Assembly (NCBI RefSeq): GCF_024749045.1
Contig: NZ_CP087184.1
Coordinates: forward strand, 310,001 to 374,000
Reading direction: 5' to 3'
Origin: Pseudomonas sp. B21-028
GTDB taxonomy: Bacteria > Pseudomonadota > Gammaproteobacteria > Pseudomonadales > Pseudomonadaceae
Length of the DNA: 64,000 bases
The position numbers and the translations under genes are program-made. The notes beneath the pieces were generated by a model. The model ran no database searches and had not been told where the DNA came from. It was given only the letters and a program-made list of their open reading frames with translations. This document shows, piece after piece, positions 34,899-43,097 of the stretch (position 1 is its first letter; each line of letters opens with the position of its first letter).

Positions 34899-35920
34899 CC
34901 TATGACCCCAATGTACGCAGAAACTATGTCAATGCGGCTATGCCCTAACTCGTAACTGATTTGTTCTCGGGCAAATCTATCAATACATCTGTTTTTTCTA
35001 GCAGAAGATCCACCATTCACAGGGGCAGGCTGCAAAGTAATCTCCTCGTAGCGTTCGCACGCATACGCCGCTCGCAATTCGTGGAAGCCTTTAACGTTGT
35101 GCATGTGGAGGACGTGTCGAGCTGGGCGGACCATTCCCTTCTGGAAGTCGAGGTAGCTTTCGTTTGGCGCGAGTAGGTTGTGGCTACCGTCAGGCGAGAC
35201 TTGATTGGCGAATGCCAGTGCGTCGCGGATGTACTCATCCACTGTTATCCACCGAGAGGCCGAGGCGCCCGAACGGCCACCTTTGGTGCCTTCCTGGATG
35301 TTGATTTTGCCGTATTGTTCGGCTTCATGTTTGAAACGTGAAAGGTCCGCCAAAATGGCCCCGCGCATGCGCATCCCAGTGGCTCGTGCCAAATGCGCAA
35401 TCGCTGCGGCGTGTGGGTACTGCTCGCAAAGCGCGGCGACAATCCGCATTACTCGCTCACGTTCTTGGCCTTGTGGGGCTGTTGTTCGGACGGAAGTGCG
35501 CCGCATTCCCAGTGCCTTGCTCGGGCTCGGTACTTTCATGTGCTGATCACCGCGAAGCGCTGCCATGGTCCGGTTGACGCTGGACAATCGGTTCTGCGCG
35601 GTGGCAATGGCGAATTCACCTTGTTCAACTTGGTGGCGCAGATGTACTGCATAGTCCAGCAAAGTCTGCCGATCTATCTGCCGCGCATCGTTAAACACCG
35701 GCCCATCCTCTGAACGACACCAGCGCACAAACGCCTGCCACCGATCACTGTGTGCTTTGACGGTCCCGTAGTGCCCACCGCCAAACAGATCTTTCAATTC
35801 TTGCGGTCCGGCATAGCTCAGTTGCCGACCATAGCCAAAATTGCGTCCACCTCGCCCGCCCACTAGTGCCACGATAGAGCTCCTCTCGAAGCCAAAACGT
35901 TTAAAACTTCCCCACGTCAT
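34895..35920 (-). CDS. Tyrosine recombinase (integrase domain protein)
   Basis: A 341-residue site-specific recombinase. A SAM-like core-binding domain lies at about residues 45-125 (GTVKAHSDRWQAFVRWCRSE, then RLSSVNRTMAAL). The catalytic domain shows R184 (ATGMRMRGA), K213 (GTKGG), H280-x-x-R283 (FHELRAAYA), H327 (ELGHSRIDI) and the nucleophile Y336 (SAYIG) close to the C-terminus, so all catalytic residues are present. It is transcribed toward the defence operon and coupled to the small gene downstream. It is the likely mover of this element. Confidence 0.85.
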   Translation of the reverse strand: MTWGSFKRFGFERSSIVALVGGRGGRNFGYGRQLSYAGPQELKDLFGGGHYGTVKAHSDRWQAFVRWCRSEDGPVFNDARQIDRQTLLDYAVHLRHQVEQGEFAIATAQNRLSSVNRTMAALRGDQHMKVPSPSKALGMRRTSVRTTAPQGQERERVMRIVAALCEQYPHAAAIAHLARATGMRMRGAILADLSRFKHEAEQYGKINIQEGTKGGRSGASASRWITVDEYIRDALAFANQVSPDGSHNLLAPNESYLDFQKGMVRPARHVLHMHNVKGFHELRAAYACERYEEITLQPAPVNGGSSARKNRCIDRFAREQISYELGHSRIDIVSAYIGVIG

Positions 35921-36301
35921 CCCGCCATGGATGTTGAGTGTTATCAGGGATCAAGGCCCCTGCGACCTGTGAGGGTTGTCCACTAACGCGGGACTGGCGG
36001 CTCTTTTACGACCGGGAGCCTGGGCATCTCATGATCTGGCCTCCTGAGCACTTCGGCAGAAGTGGGCGGGTGGAGGCTGCACTGGGTGACGAGACCAGCG
36101 CCGCGAGATCCTGAATCGGGTGAAGGCAGCGATGCGATGAACGGGGCATGCCTGACTGTCAGTCAGGTGCAGTCCATTCCATGGGCTGCAGCACCATCAT
36201 CTGCATCGCTGTTGCTGGTGACTTCGGTATTTGTCACGCCGATTGTCACGAGGGGGAATGCCGCAAAGCCTTGTACGAGTTGGGCTGCAGCAGCGGTAGG
36301 A

Positions 36302-36336
36302 GCGCCCGTCTCTTTCCGGGAGAAAGAGACGGGCGC
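36302..36336. repeat. 14-bp perfect inverted repeat
   Basis: GCGCCCGTCTCTTT (36302-36315) and AAAGAGACGGGCGC (36323-36336) flank the 7-base loop CCGGGAG. No T-run follows on either strand, so it is not a typical terminator. Confidence 0.8.
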
Positions 36337-36697
36337 AGGTTGGCGCAAGGAAAATGCCCAAGCGGATAGGTTGCTGCAGGGCAGCTATACAAGGGGATGA
36401 GTTGCCGCAGTGGGCACACTGGTAAAAGTAAGCATCCATCACATTGCTGTGACCGTGCGAGCCGCCGGACGCTAATCGCACTTTGGGAGAACCACCACCG
36501 TGTGGCGTAGCCTTAAAGGTTCTGGCTACCTGGGTTGCTGTCAAAGACAGCGCTTTGCCCGATCTTTTCTACGCCTGTGGATAATTTGGTGCAAGGCTCC
36601 AATGTTCGGGAGTTTTGCGGCTGTGGATGAAATTATCCATCGGTGGAAATCAGTGGTTTCCACAGACAGTTGCGTGGGCTTTGGATTTTTTAAGTGA

Positions 36698-36742
36698 GGT
36701 CCATCTAAACAGGGCGGCTTTGCAGCCCTGTTTAGATGGACC
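36698..36742. repeat. 18-bp perfect inverted repeat
   Basis: GGTCCATCTAAACAGGGC (36698-36715) and its exact complement (36725-36742) flank a 9-base loop. It lies 28 bases beyond the end of the small membrane protein gene and could serve it as a terminator, but no T-run follows. A recombinase site is the other option. Confidence 0.8.
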
Positions 36743-36769
36743 CGCGTGGCAGAGCAGATTGCGAGAGTC

Positions 36770-37099
36770 TTACGGATGTACGCTTACTTTACTGCGGCAC
36801 TTTAAAAGCCAAAGCAGTGTCAGCACCGTCGGCCAAAACAACGTGTTGAGAACATCGTGAGCGCTTGCCTGCCAACGCCAGTATCCGAAGCTTCCAATAT
36901 CGTCTCGCCGACCCACCCACTCGCCAGCACACGCAATGATTAAAACAACCAGCCAGCCAAGGTATGGCCTGAATCGTCGGGTGCCAACGATCAACGTCAA
37001 ATAGACCGCCATGCCCAAATAGATATGCAGCGCGTCTTTAGATAGTCCGGTTGCCGACACAATGGCGAGCTTGATGCTTTGTGCGGTTGAGATATCCAT
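36770..37099 (-). CDS. Small VanZ-like membrane protein
   Basis: A 109-residue membrane protein with about three hydrophobic segments (LHIYLGMAVYLTLIVG, LGWLVVLIIACAGEWVG and LFWPTVLTLLWLL). The arrangement DALHIYLGMAVY...GEWVG...SAHDVLNT resembles VanZ-like or phage-type small membrane proteins. GGAGGAG six bases before the ATG at 37099 decides the start. The start lies one base after the stop of an integrase relic, so it was once a cargo gene read behind that integrase. Function unknown. Confidence 0.7.
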   Translation of the reverse strand: MDISTAQSIKLAIVSATGLSKDALHIYLGMAVYLTLIVGTRRFRPYLGWLVVLIIACAGEWVGRRDDIGSFGYWRWQASAHDVLNTLFWPTVLTLLWLLKCRSKVSVHP

Positions 37100-37100
37100 A

Positions 37101-37292
37101 TCAACTCCTCCTCTCTGCGCCAATGCCAGGCTTCGCCTTTATCCGAGTAACGTTATCTCCAATCTGGTTGGCGAATTCGTGTGGAGTGACATGCTCCTGC
37201 CGGTTGGCCTCCAGGTACCAGCTCCACCAGTTCATGATCAGCCTGCGCTCCTCAATGAACTCGGCCTTGTGGATGTAAGCGGCGCGGACGTT
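37101..37292 (-). pseudogene. C-terminal relic of a phage-type integrase
   Basis: The minus-strand frame ending at TGA 37101-37103 reads VRAAYIHKAEFIEERRLIMN, then WWSWYLEANRQEHVTP and HEFANQIGDNVTRI. The AAY-HKA-F--ERR-LM--WA-YL pattern is the typical C-terminus of P4/lambda-type prophage integrases, just after the catalytic tyrosine. All sequence upstream is replaced by the 384-bp repeat, so the gene was cut at that junction. It marks an older integrase that could have used the tRNA-Thr site. Confidence 0.75.
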
Positions 37293-37674
37293 GTTGCGAG
37301 TCGCGACTCAGCACTCCGAGGCTTTGCGAGATTTGCAGGCGATTTAACTTGGTTCCTCACAGTCCATACCCGTGCAATGCTGCTCTCATCAATCGAGCAG
37401 CGTTGCAGGGTTTACTGGTTTAGAAGGAGATGTTTCCCGGTGCTTCCAGCACTTTCACCACATCGTCGATTACCGCCTTGCTCATATCCTGCAAATAACA
37501 CGATGCCCAGGCGTAACGGTCAGTGCTGCGAATCATCGCTGCGTCTTCGGCCAGCAGTTTGGCAACGTGGAGCAGATCGGAGGCATGGGACAATGCTTCA
37601 CCGATGGGAACACCGCTGGCGATGCGAAAGAGTGGGCGGTCGGAGTGGAAGGAGAAGGGGGTTAGGCCTGGGGT
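37291..37674. repeat. 384-bp direct repeat, copy B
   Basis: Matches 26966-27349 base for base apart from two visible changes. It starts inside the former antitoxin reading frame (LLRVATQH then EALRDLQAI and the stop), joined abruptly to the integrase relic, so this copy arrived as a fragment. The distance between the copies is 10,325 bases. Confidence 0.9.
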
Positions 37675-37698
37675 CTTTAGGTTCAGCGGGTTTGGCAT
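37420..37698 (-). CDS. DUF3077 family small protein, copy B
   Basis: A 92-residue protein identical to copy A after residue 7 (TPGLTPFSFHSDRPLFRI onward), with a different N-terminus (MPNPLNLK). AAGGAG stands nine bases before the ATG, a better ribosome-binding site than copy A has. It is preceded by the diverged structured leader at 37716-37937. Function unknown. Confidence 0.75.
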   Translation of the reverse strand: MPNPLNLKTPGLTPFSFHSDRPLFRIASGVPIGEALSHASDLLHVAKLLAEDAAMIRSTDRYAWASCYLQDMSKAVIDDVVKVLEAPGNISF

Positions 37699-37715
37699 AG
37701 TCTGGCTCCTTGACT

Positions 37716-37937
37716 GTGAGAGCCGCAACCGTCCTTCCTACGGGATTGGGTGGCGGCCATGCGCAGGGTAGGAAACCGGGAATCAAGGTACCCGGCACAC
37801 CCGAAGGTGTCCCGCACACAGCCGCCATAACGCATGATTGCAGACACAAAAAAAGCGCCTGCAATCATACGCGGGGCGCTGCTGTTGCGCCTTGATTACT
37901 TCGGGTTCCTACGCCCGGTCGCTGAATTGGCAGCGAC
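37716..37937 (-). ncRNA. Candidate structured RNA/leader, copy B
   Basis: Minus-strand order: hairpin GTCGCTG-CCAATT-CAGCGAC (37937-37918), CGGG/CCCG hairpin (37917-37902), GCGCC/GGCGC stem followed by seven U (37879-37848), a GGCGGC/GCCGCC-closed domain holding ACACC-UUCG-GGTGT (37810-37797), then a CCGT/ACGG hairpin and the conserved GCGGCTCTCAC. Against copy A the loops are kept while stem bases change in a compatible way. The UUCG tetraloop closed by C-G forms only on the minus strand. Confidence 0.5.
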
Positions 37938-38397
37938 TCTCGAAGGGTAGATGCCGATGGGATTGGCTGCAATCGGGGCGCGGTGCTGGCAGGAAAAGTT
38001 CATGACAGGAAGTAACTGGGGACTGAATCCGGTATGCGGATTCGCTTATCTCTGTTCAGGCGAAAAACGCTTGATCAAATTTACCAGGGTGACCCATGTT
38101 TTCTGCGTGGCTATAACGTAGCTACATTTTTCTATAGGAGTGAAATCATGACTGCACTACTAAAAATGCACTGATGTGCGTTGCCATGTCGGGTTGTTAA
38201 ATAACACCCTCCCGCCGCTTATCGGAACTGTCATTCCTGACAGTGTCGACTAATCACGAAACCGCGCACGCTGCTAGTACCCGATAAGCGTTTAATTTTT
38301 TCAGACCCGTCGCTAACGTTTGATCGATCTGCCTAGTTTCGGGAATCAAGGTGCGGAGTAACGCTCCGGATCGTCTGGCTCAAGTAAGGTGATCAGG
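37938..38397. other. Interval without a convincing gene
   Basis: Only one trace is seen: after TAGGAG, an ATG at 38148 starts MTALLKMH and stops; shifting frame gives LMCVAMSGC, which looks like a lipoprotein lipobox, so this may be the stump of a decayed small lipoprotein gene. The rest shows no coding or structural signal. Confidence 0.35.
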
Positions 38398-39372
38398 ATG
38401 AGCAAGTTTGTTTTTTCAGCCATTTCCTTGGTTTTATCCGCAATTTCCGAGCAGTCAGACGCAACCGTGCCATCTACGACGAACAGTAATATCGTTGTTG
38501 ACGGTGCGACATTCAGAAGTGAATACGCAAATGTAAACGGTGTCCGCATGCACTACCTGGTGAGTGGCAATGGCGAAAGGCCGGTTCTGCTGATTCACGG
38601 ATTTCCGGGAAGCTGGCGAAATTGGGAGCCATTAATGGTAAGGCTTCTGCGCGAGGGCTATACGCCTGTCGTTCCGGACTATCGTGGCGCCGGGGAAACG
38701 GATATTTCGAAGGGTGGATACGATAAAAAGAATATGGCGCGCGACCTTCATGAGTTGGTTGCCGTCCTGAAGCTGGAGCGGGTAGACGTTATCGGTCACG
38801 ACATGGGGCTGATCATCGCCTATGCCTATGGGGCGCAATATCCACAGGAAACCAAACATATCATCTTGATGGATGGATTCATCCCGGGCATTCCCGGGTG
38901 GGAAATCCCCTATAACGGCAATCCAGCGAATGGTATTTCCAGTAAATGGCATTTTCGCTTCTTCGGCGAAACCGCTCTAAAGATGATTCGAGGGCAGGAA
39001 AAAAATTATCTGGATATGTTCTTTGACGACTTTGTATATAAAGGCAATCCTAAAGTTAATGATGAGGTGCGCAACGCACTGGTAATGGATTACTCCCGGC
39101 CTGGACGGATGGAGGCGGCGTTCAAACTTTATTCAGCTTGGGTGGAAAGTGACGCAAATGACAATCAAGCGTTCGCCCAGAACAAACTGGCGATTCCTGT
39201 ACTCACCATCGGCGGCGATCATTCAAGAGGCAAGACTTTGGCCGACCAGGTAAGCCATATCAGCGCTCAGCCAAACTCGTTGATATTGCAGAATACTGGG
39301 CATTGGGTATTGGAAGAGAAACCGCAGGCTACCATTCAGGCAATTCTGGATTTTTTGCAGAATAATCAATAA
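38398..39372 (+). CDS. Alpha/beta hydrolase, epoxide hydrolase-like, probably exported
   Basis: A 324-residue alpha/beta-hydrolase. The oxyanion-hole motif is HGFPGSW, the nucleophile elbow is VIGHDMG with aspartate as nucleophile (as in epoxide hydrolases and haloalkane dehalogenases), and the catalytic histidine is in NTGHWVLEEKP near the C-terminus. The N-terminus (MSKFVFSAISLVLSAISEQS) resembles a signal peptide. The ATG at 38398 has TAAGG eight bases before it; an in-frame GTG lies nine bases upstream. Base composition is less GC-rich than core genes, which fits island cargo. Substrate unknown. Confidence 0.8.
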   Translation: MSKFVFSAISLVLSAISEQSDATVPSTTNSNIVVDGATFRSEYANVNGVRMHYLVSGNGERPVLLIHGFPGSWRNWEPLMVRLLREGYTPVVPDYRGAGETDISKGGYDKKNMARDLHELVAVLKLERVDVIGHDMGLIIAYAYGAQYPQETKHIILMDGFIPGIPGWEIPYNGNPANGISSKWHFRFFGETALKMIRGQEKNYLDMFFDDFVYKGNPKVNDEVRNALVMDYSRPGRMEAAFKLYSAWVESDANDNQAFAQNKLAIPVLTIGGDHSRGKTLADQVSHISAQPNSLILQNTGHWVLEEKPQATIQAILDFLQNNQ

Positions 39373-39434
39373 CGAGTACCAACGAAGCCTCTGCGTGGCG
39401 GCGTGGGGTGCAGGGGGCCGTATTTCTGGCCTCC

Positions 39435-40424
39435 CTATTCCAAACACCATTGCTGCTGACGTTTCCAATCATCTGGAAACCCCATGAGTCTCAAATAACC
39501 CGGTTCTTGCCGGTCCATGATTTTGGCCAGGCGAAGCTTCCACTGGCTGTCCGGACTGATTAAGTCGGTAAGATAGGCCAGCATCGTCAACACGATGTAT
39601 AGCCGCTGCTTGGGCTGAGGCCCGTCGGCAGATGCAACTGGGATGACCCATTCCTTGGGCAATGCGGGTCGAATCGAGAGCTCTCGATTCCATAGTCGTG
39701 AGTGATGGGCACAGCAGTTTCGAATGAAAGTCAGGGTGTGTAGCCAGGAGGCCAATACATCGAAGGGCAGATTGAATCTTACGGCGATAGCTTTCTTATC
39801 GGCACTTCTGCCTATGGCATTGAAGAGGGTAGATACCGTCCCAAGACTGAGTTCTTCCAAGACCGCCCACGCGGGCGGCAGCTCAGGGTAGGCGTAGGTT
39901 GCTCCGTAGTATCGGAAATAGTTATCGCGCATCCGGTTTTCGATCCGCTGCTGCTGGACGCCATTGGCCTGTCGACCATTTTTTATACGCTCGATATCAC
40001 GTCTGAGTTTTTTGCTCTCTTTGTTTAATTGCTCCCGCAAAGGGCGCAACAGCTCAAGATGGGGGTACGACGAGGAGAAGATCGACGCATCAACTATCCA
40101 ATCGGGACCATATTTAGGGCACATGTGATTGCTGATAGTCGCTCGTATGGCGACTTCGACACATTCGATGGCGTCCATGGTTATACGCCGCAAAGAACCA
40201 TCGAAGCGGTAGATGTTGACGACTGCTTTCAGGGTGCTACCGGGTTTGAAGGTGTGTTCAGGGTCTGGTTCCTGGAAGGGGCGCATATAGGGACTCAGGC
40301 GAAACAGCGTGACCACTTCGAGAAAACGCATGGCCCGGTCATCGTTGACGACGTGCAGACCTCGTTGCTTTAGCAGTTCCAATTGCTGTTCTACGCTGAG
40401 GGCCGGCTTGTCGAAGGGCCTCAT
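39435..40424 (-). CDS. Abi_2-family abortive infection protein (AbiD/AbiF-like)
   Basis: A 329-residue Abi_2 protein, a HEPN-type predicted RNase that stops phage growth by cell suicide or dormancy. The N-terminus KPALSVEQQLELLKQRGLHV and FRLSPYMRPF are typical, and the HEPN R-x4-H motif is visible in FIRNCCAHHSRLWNR. The start at 40424 has GGAG eight bases ahead. It lies directly inside the tRNA-Thr end of the island, consistent with a defence hotspot. Confidence 0.88.
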   Translation of the reverse strand: MRPFDKPALSVEQQLELLKQRGLHVVNDDRAMRFLEVVTLFRLSPYMRPFQEPDPEHTFKPGSTLKAVVNIYRFDGSLRRITMDAIECVEVAIRATISNHMCPKYGPDWIVDASIFSSSYPHLELLRPLREQLNKESKKLRRDIERIKNGRQANGVQQQRIENRMRDNYFRYYGATYAYPELPPAWAVLEELSLGTVSTLFNAIGRSADKKAIAVRFNLPFDVLASWLHTLTFIRNCCAHHSRLWNRELSIRPALPKEWVIPVASADGPQPKQRLYIVLTMLAYLTDLISPDSQWKLRLAKIMDRQEPGYLRLMGFPDDWKRQQQWCLE

Positions 40425-40575
40425 GTAGTTTTCTCCAGACAAAAAAAACCCGCACGATTTGAGCTTGCTGACTGGGTCAACCTAGGCTTGGCGGGTGTGT
40501 TGGGGTGCATTATAGGTAGCTGGGGAAGATCGTCAACTTCATGGTGAAGTGAAATTGTAACGGGTAGGGATGGCC

Positions 40576-40604
40576 CCTTCGCGAGCAGGCTCGCTCCCAC
40601 AGGG
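40576..40604. repeat. Single REP element
   Basis: CCTTCGCGAGCAGGCTCGCT followed by CCCACAGGG, one unpaired REP core between the abi gene and tRNA-Thr. A remnant TCGCGAGCAGG also stands at 28691, in the matching place beside the att-like copy. Confidence 0.75.
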
Positions 40605-40640
40605 TTTTCAGGTAGTGGAGAAAAAGTGAACACCCCGAAA

Positions 40641-40674
40641 CAACAAAGCCCCCGCATTTCTGCGAGGGCTTCGT
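40641..40674 (-). terminator. Terminator of tRNA-Thr
   Basis: On the minus strand AGCCCTCGCA-GAAA-TGCGGGGGCT forms a stem followed by TTGTTGTTT, seven bases after the tRNA 3' end. Confidence 0.75.
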
Positions 40675-40680
40675 CTTGTA

Positions 40681-40756
<76 letters not shown>

Positions 40757-41173
40757 GTGTGGGCGACGATTATAGCGATTGAGTGATTTCTGTAAACCCC
40801 TGAATTCTGACTATTTTTGCCGGGACCTTAGGTCGGGTGCGAACCAGGAGTTTTCGTGGTTTATACAAGGCCCGGCAGGTCGGTTGTTCGGGATGTCCTG
40901 TAGCTGGCCTCGAGCTGTTTGGCGCTGGTAGGGATGTGATTGCCAGTGCATTTCCAGCCCTGACTTTTCAACCGTTATGCCGATTTGCTTGGGCGCTTAT
41001 GCACAACGGACACGACTGGACGGATGGCGTCTTGCGATTTTGTGACAGCTTTCTCATTTGCTTGCAAATGACTGTTTTAATGGTTTTTTATTTTGATGAC
41101 CAAAAAATGACCAGTTGTGAATTGCTCAAGAAAACGCGAATTTATTGGATCCCGGCATATTCCATCAACAGAG
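40757..41173. other. Interval without a recognisable gene
   Basis: About 417 bases between tRNA-Thr and the end of the methyltransferase gene. A plus-strand frame from 40837 lacks a ribosome-binding site and family resemblance and runs into the antisense of the methyltransferase. The tRNA promoter should lie in the first 60 bases; no other signal is seen. Confidence 0.5.
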
Positions 41174-42427
41174 TTATCCACAGGCTGTTTCACCTTGGCA
41201 ACGCTCTGCCAGTAACATCAGGTTGCGCGGCGTAATGGGTGTTTCGCAGAAAGTGCCAAGGCGAACGTTGTAGCCTTTTTCCGTAAGGAAAAGTGCTCGA
41301 TCCAACGCCAGCCAAAGTTCCAGCGGTCGTCGGAAAAGACCGCGCACCAATTCCAGGTTACGCACCTCGATCAAGCGTTGACGACCCGCTGCTTCCAAGG
41401 CGGCCCAATCCGGCGCGCCGATGATGGAGAGGTCTTTCAGGGCTGCCAGATCAATACAGTACTGGGCGAAGGATTTATCCAGCCACGCGGTGGGTAGCGA
41501 GGGGGTAGGGAGGTAGTCGTTATGGCCTCGGATCTGCCGTTGCAGCAGGTCGAAACCCAGGCGCCAGGCCATGGACTGATCCCGTTGTCTGCGCACACGG
41601 GCCCCGGCGGTAACGGTTTCGGTCAGTGGCAGGCCGAGATCGTCGACGGCCAACTGTAGGGCGGAGCCTCGGGCGGCGTCGGACAGTGGCTGATAATAGT
41701 CAGCGCCGATGCGGTTATAGCAGCAGGGTGCAATCGCCAGCTGGGCACAACCGGCGGCGCTGGCCAGTTGCATCAGCCGGACGTGCAGGTCACCGCAGGC
41801 GTGCAGGGCTACCGGAGTGTGCTCGGCATGAATCGCCTGGGCTGCCTCCGGTGCCAATACGTCTTGTTGCAGATGCGTGGCGGCCAGGTGGTGACGTTGG
41901 CTGAGTTGCTGGCCGTTAATGACCAATGCAGAGTTGTATTCCAGGCAGGTCAGTTGTTGATCACGTTGCAGCAAACGTCTGCCAAGGTGGCCCTTGCCAG
42001 CGCACCAGTCGAGCCAATGGGTTGGTTCGGTGGTGAATTGCAGGCGACTGGCGAAGGCCTCGATCTGCTGCCATTTGCGCCCGGGCACGTCGACGTTGAG
42101 GCGCTGGGTTGGCGCCTCGAGCCGTCTGCCGGGTAATTCCGCGACGGCGCTCAATGCGCGGGAACGCATCGCTAATTGCGGAAACGGCGCTGGGGCATGT
42201 TCAATCAGCCAGGGCTGGTGATGGTCGTTTTCCGCGTCTTCCAGCGAACGCCGGCGTAGCCACTGGGCGAGCTCTGGATAGGGCGCTTCCCAAGGCAGTT
42301 GCAGGTGGGTAAACGGGCGAGGTTTCCACAGCGTCTGGTGTGCCGTGAGAAATTCATCCAGCTCGATGAAGCGGGCGAGCAACGCTGCGCCCGTCAGCAC
42401 GTTGGCTTCAGCGTCCCTGGCAGGCAT
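41174..42427 (-). CDS. Class I SAM-dependent methyltransferase (GSTCD-like)
   Basis: A 417-residue protein with a SAM-binding motif WLDWCAGKGHLGRRLL near the middle, followed by VALHACGDLHVRLM and IAPCCYNRIG, the pattern of the Methyltransf_32/GSTCD-type domain; the N-terminal third is helical and poorly conserved. Substrate unknown, possibly RNA. It is the last gene of the amino acid ABC transporter operon. Its start overlaps the permease gene by 20 bases; a GTG start a little downstream is possible. Its C-terminal end adjoins the gene-free stretch beside tRNA-Thr. Confidence 0.78.
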   Translation of the reverse strand: MPARDAEANVLTGAALLARFIELDEFLTAHQTLWKPRPFTHLQLPWEAPYPELAQWLRRRSLEDAENDHHQPWLIEHAPAPFPQLAMRSRALSAVAELPGRRLEAPTQRLNVDVPGRKWQQIEAFASRLQFTTEPTHWLDWCAGKGHLGRRLLQRDQQLTCLEYNSALVINGQQLSQRHHLAATHLQQDVLAPEAAQAIHAEHTPVALHACGDLHVRLMQLASAAGCAQLAIAPCCYNRIGADYYQPLSDAARGSALQLAVDDLGLPLTETVTAGARVRRQRDQSMAWRLGFDLLQRQIRGHNDYLPTPSLPTAWLDKSFAQYCIDLAALKDLSIIGAPDWAALEAAGRQRLIEVRNLELVRGLFRRPLELWLALDRALFLTEKGYNVRLGTFCETPITPRNLMLLAERCQGETACG

Positions 42428-43097
42428 CGACGCGTAGCCAACGTTCCAGCTGTTTGAAGCCTTGCACCAGCAGGAACGCTATCACCAGGTAGAACAAGCC
42501 GGCCGCGAAAAATATCTCCACGGGCAGGTAGGTCCGGGCAATGATAGTGCGGGCCATGCCAGTGAGTTCCAGCAGGGTCACGGTGCTCGCCAGGGCACTG
42601 GCCTTGAGCATCAGGATCACTTCGTTGCTGTAGGCCGGCAGCCCGATGCGCGCGGCACGCGGCAGCATGATGTAGAACAGCGCCTTGGGCCGCGACATGC
42701 CCAGGGCCCGGGCGGCTTCGATCTCGCCTTTTGGAATGGCTTGGATCGCGCCGCGCAGGATCTCGGCGATGTAGGCCGCGGTGTGCAGGGTCATGGTGGC
42801 GGTAGCGCACCAGAACGGGTCCCGCAGGTATGGCCAGAACGCGCTGCTGCGTACGGCATCGAATTGCGCCAGGCCGTAATAGACCAGAAACAGCTGGACC
42901 AGCAGCGGCGTGCCGCGGAAAAAGAAAATGTAGGCATAGGGCAATGCCCGCACGTACCACAAGCGCGAGGAGCGGGCGATGCCCAGCGGAATCGCCAGCA
43001 GCAGGCCGGCGATCACGGCTATGGCGACCAGCTCCAGGGTCAGGGTCGCGCCCTGGGCCAGTTTCGGCAGCCACTTGATAATGACTTCCCAGTTCAT
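42408..43097 (-). CDS. Basic amino acid ABC transporter permease (HisM/AotM-like)
   Basis: A 229-residue inner-membrane permease of the polar amino acid type. About five membrane segments are visible, with FFRGTPLLVQLFLVYYG and the EAA loop (EIEAARALGMSRPKALFYIM) that docks on the ATPase. It pairs with the HisQ-like permease, whose end it overlaps by four bases. Order in the operon is ATPase, binding protein, HisQ-like, HisM-like, methyltransferase, as in P. aeruginosa PA5152-PA5155. Confidence 0.9.
   Translation of the reverse strand: MNWEVIIKWLPKLAQGATLTLELVAIAVIAGLLLAIPLGIARSSRLWYVRALPYAYIFFFRGTPLLVQLFLVYYGLAQFDAVRSSAFWPYLRDPFWCATATMTLHTAAYIAEILRGAIQAIPKGEIEAARALGMSRPKALFYIMLPRAARIGLPAYSNEVILMLKASALASTVTLLELTGMARTIIARTYLPVEIFFAAGLFYLVIAFLLVQGFKQLERWLRVDACQGR

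Larger units (their letters stand above)
35921..36769. other. Gene-poor stretch upstream of the recombinase, rich in palindromes
   Basis: No convincing gene is present in about 850 bases. It contains CTGAC-TGTCA-GTCAG near 36151, a 14-bp perfect inverted repeat at 36302-36336, a 7-bp inverted repeat GTGGAAA/TTTCCAC at 36643-36663, and an 18-bp perfect inverted repeat at 36698-36742. Short frames across it lack ribosome-binding sites and recognisable motifs. The dense palindromes beside a recombinase gene suit recombination or replication sites. Confidence 0.6.

Noticed and set aside
36062..36400. Short frames on both strands in the gene-free stretch
   Set aside because: They span the palindromes, lack ribosome-binding sites and resemble no family.
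40837..41235. A 132-codon plus-strand frame after tRNA-Thr
   Set aside because: No ribosome-binding site, no recognisable motif, and it runs into the antisense of the methyltransferase gene.
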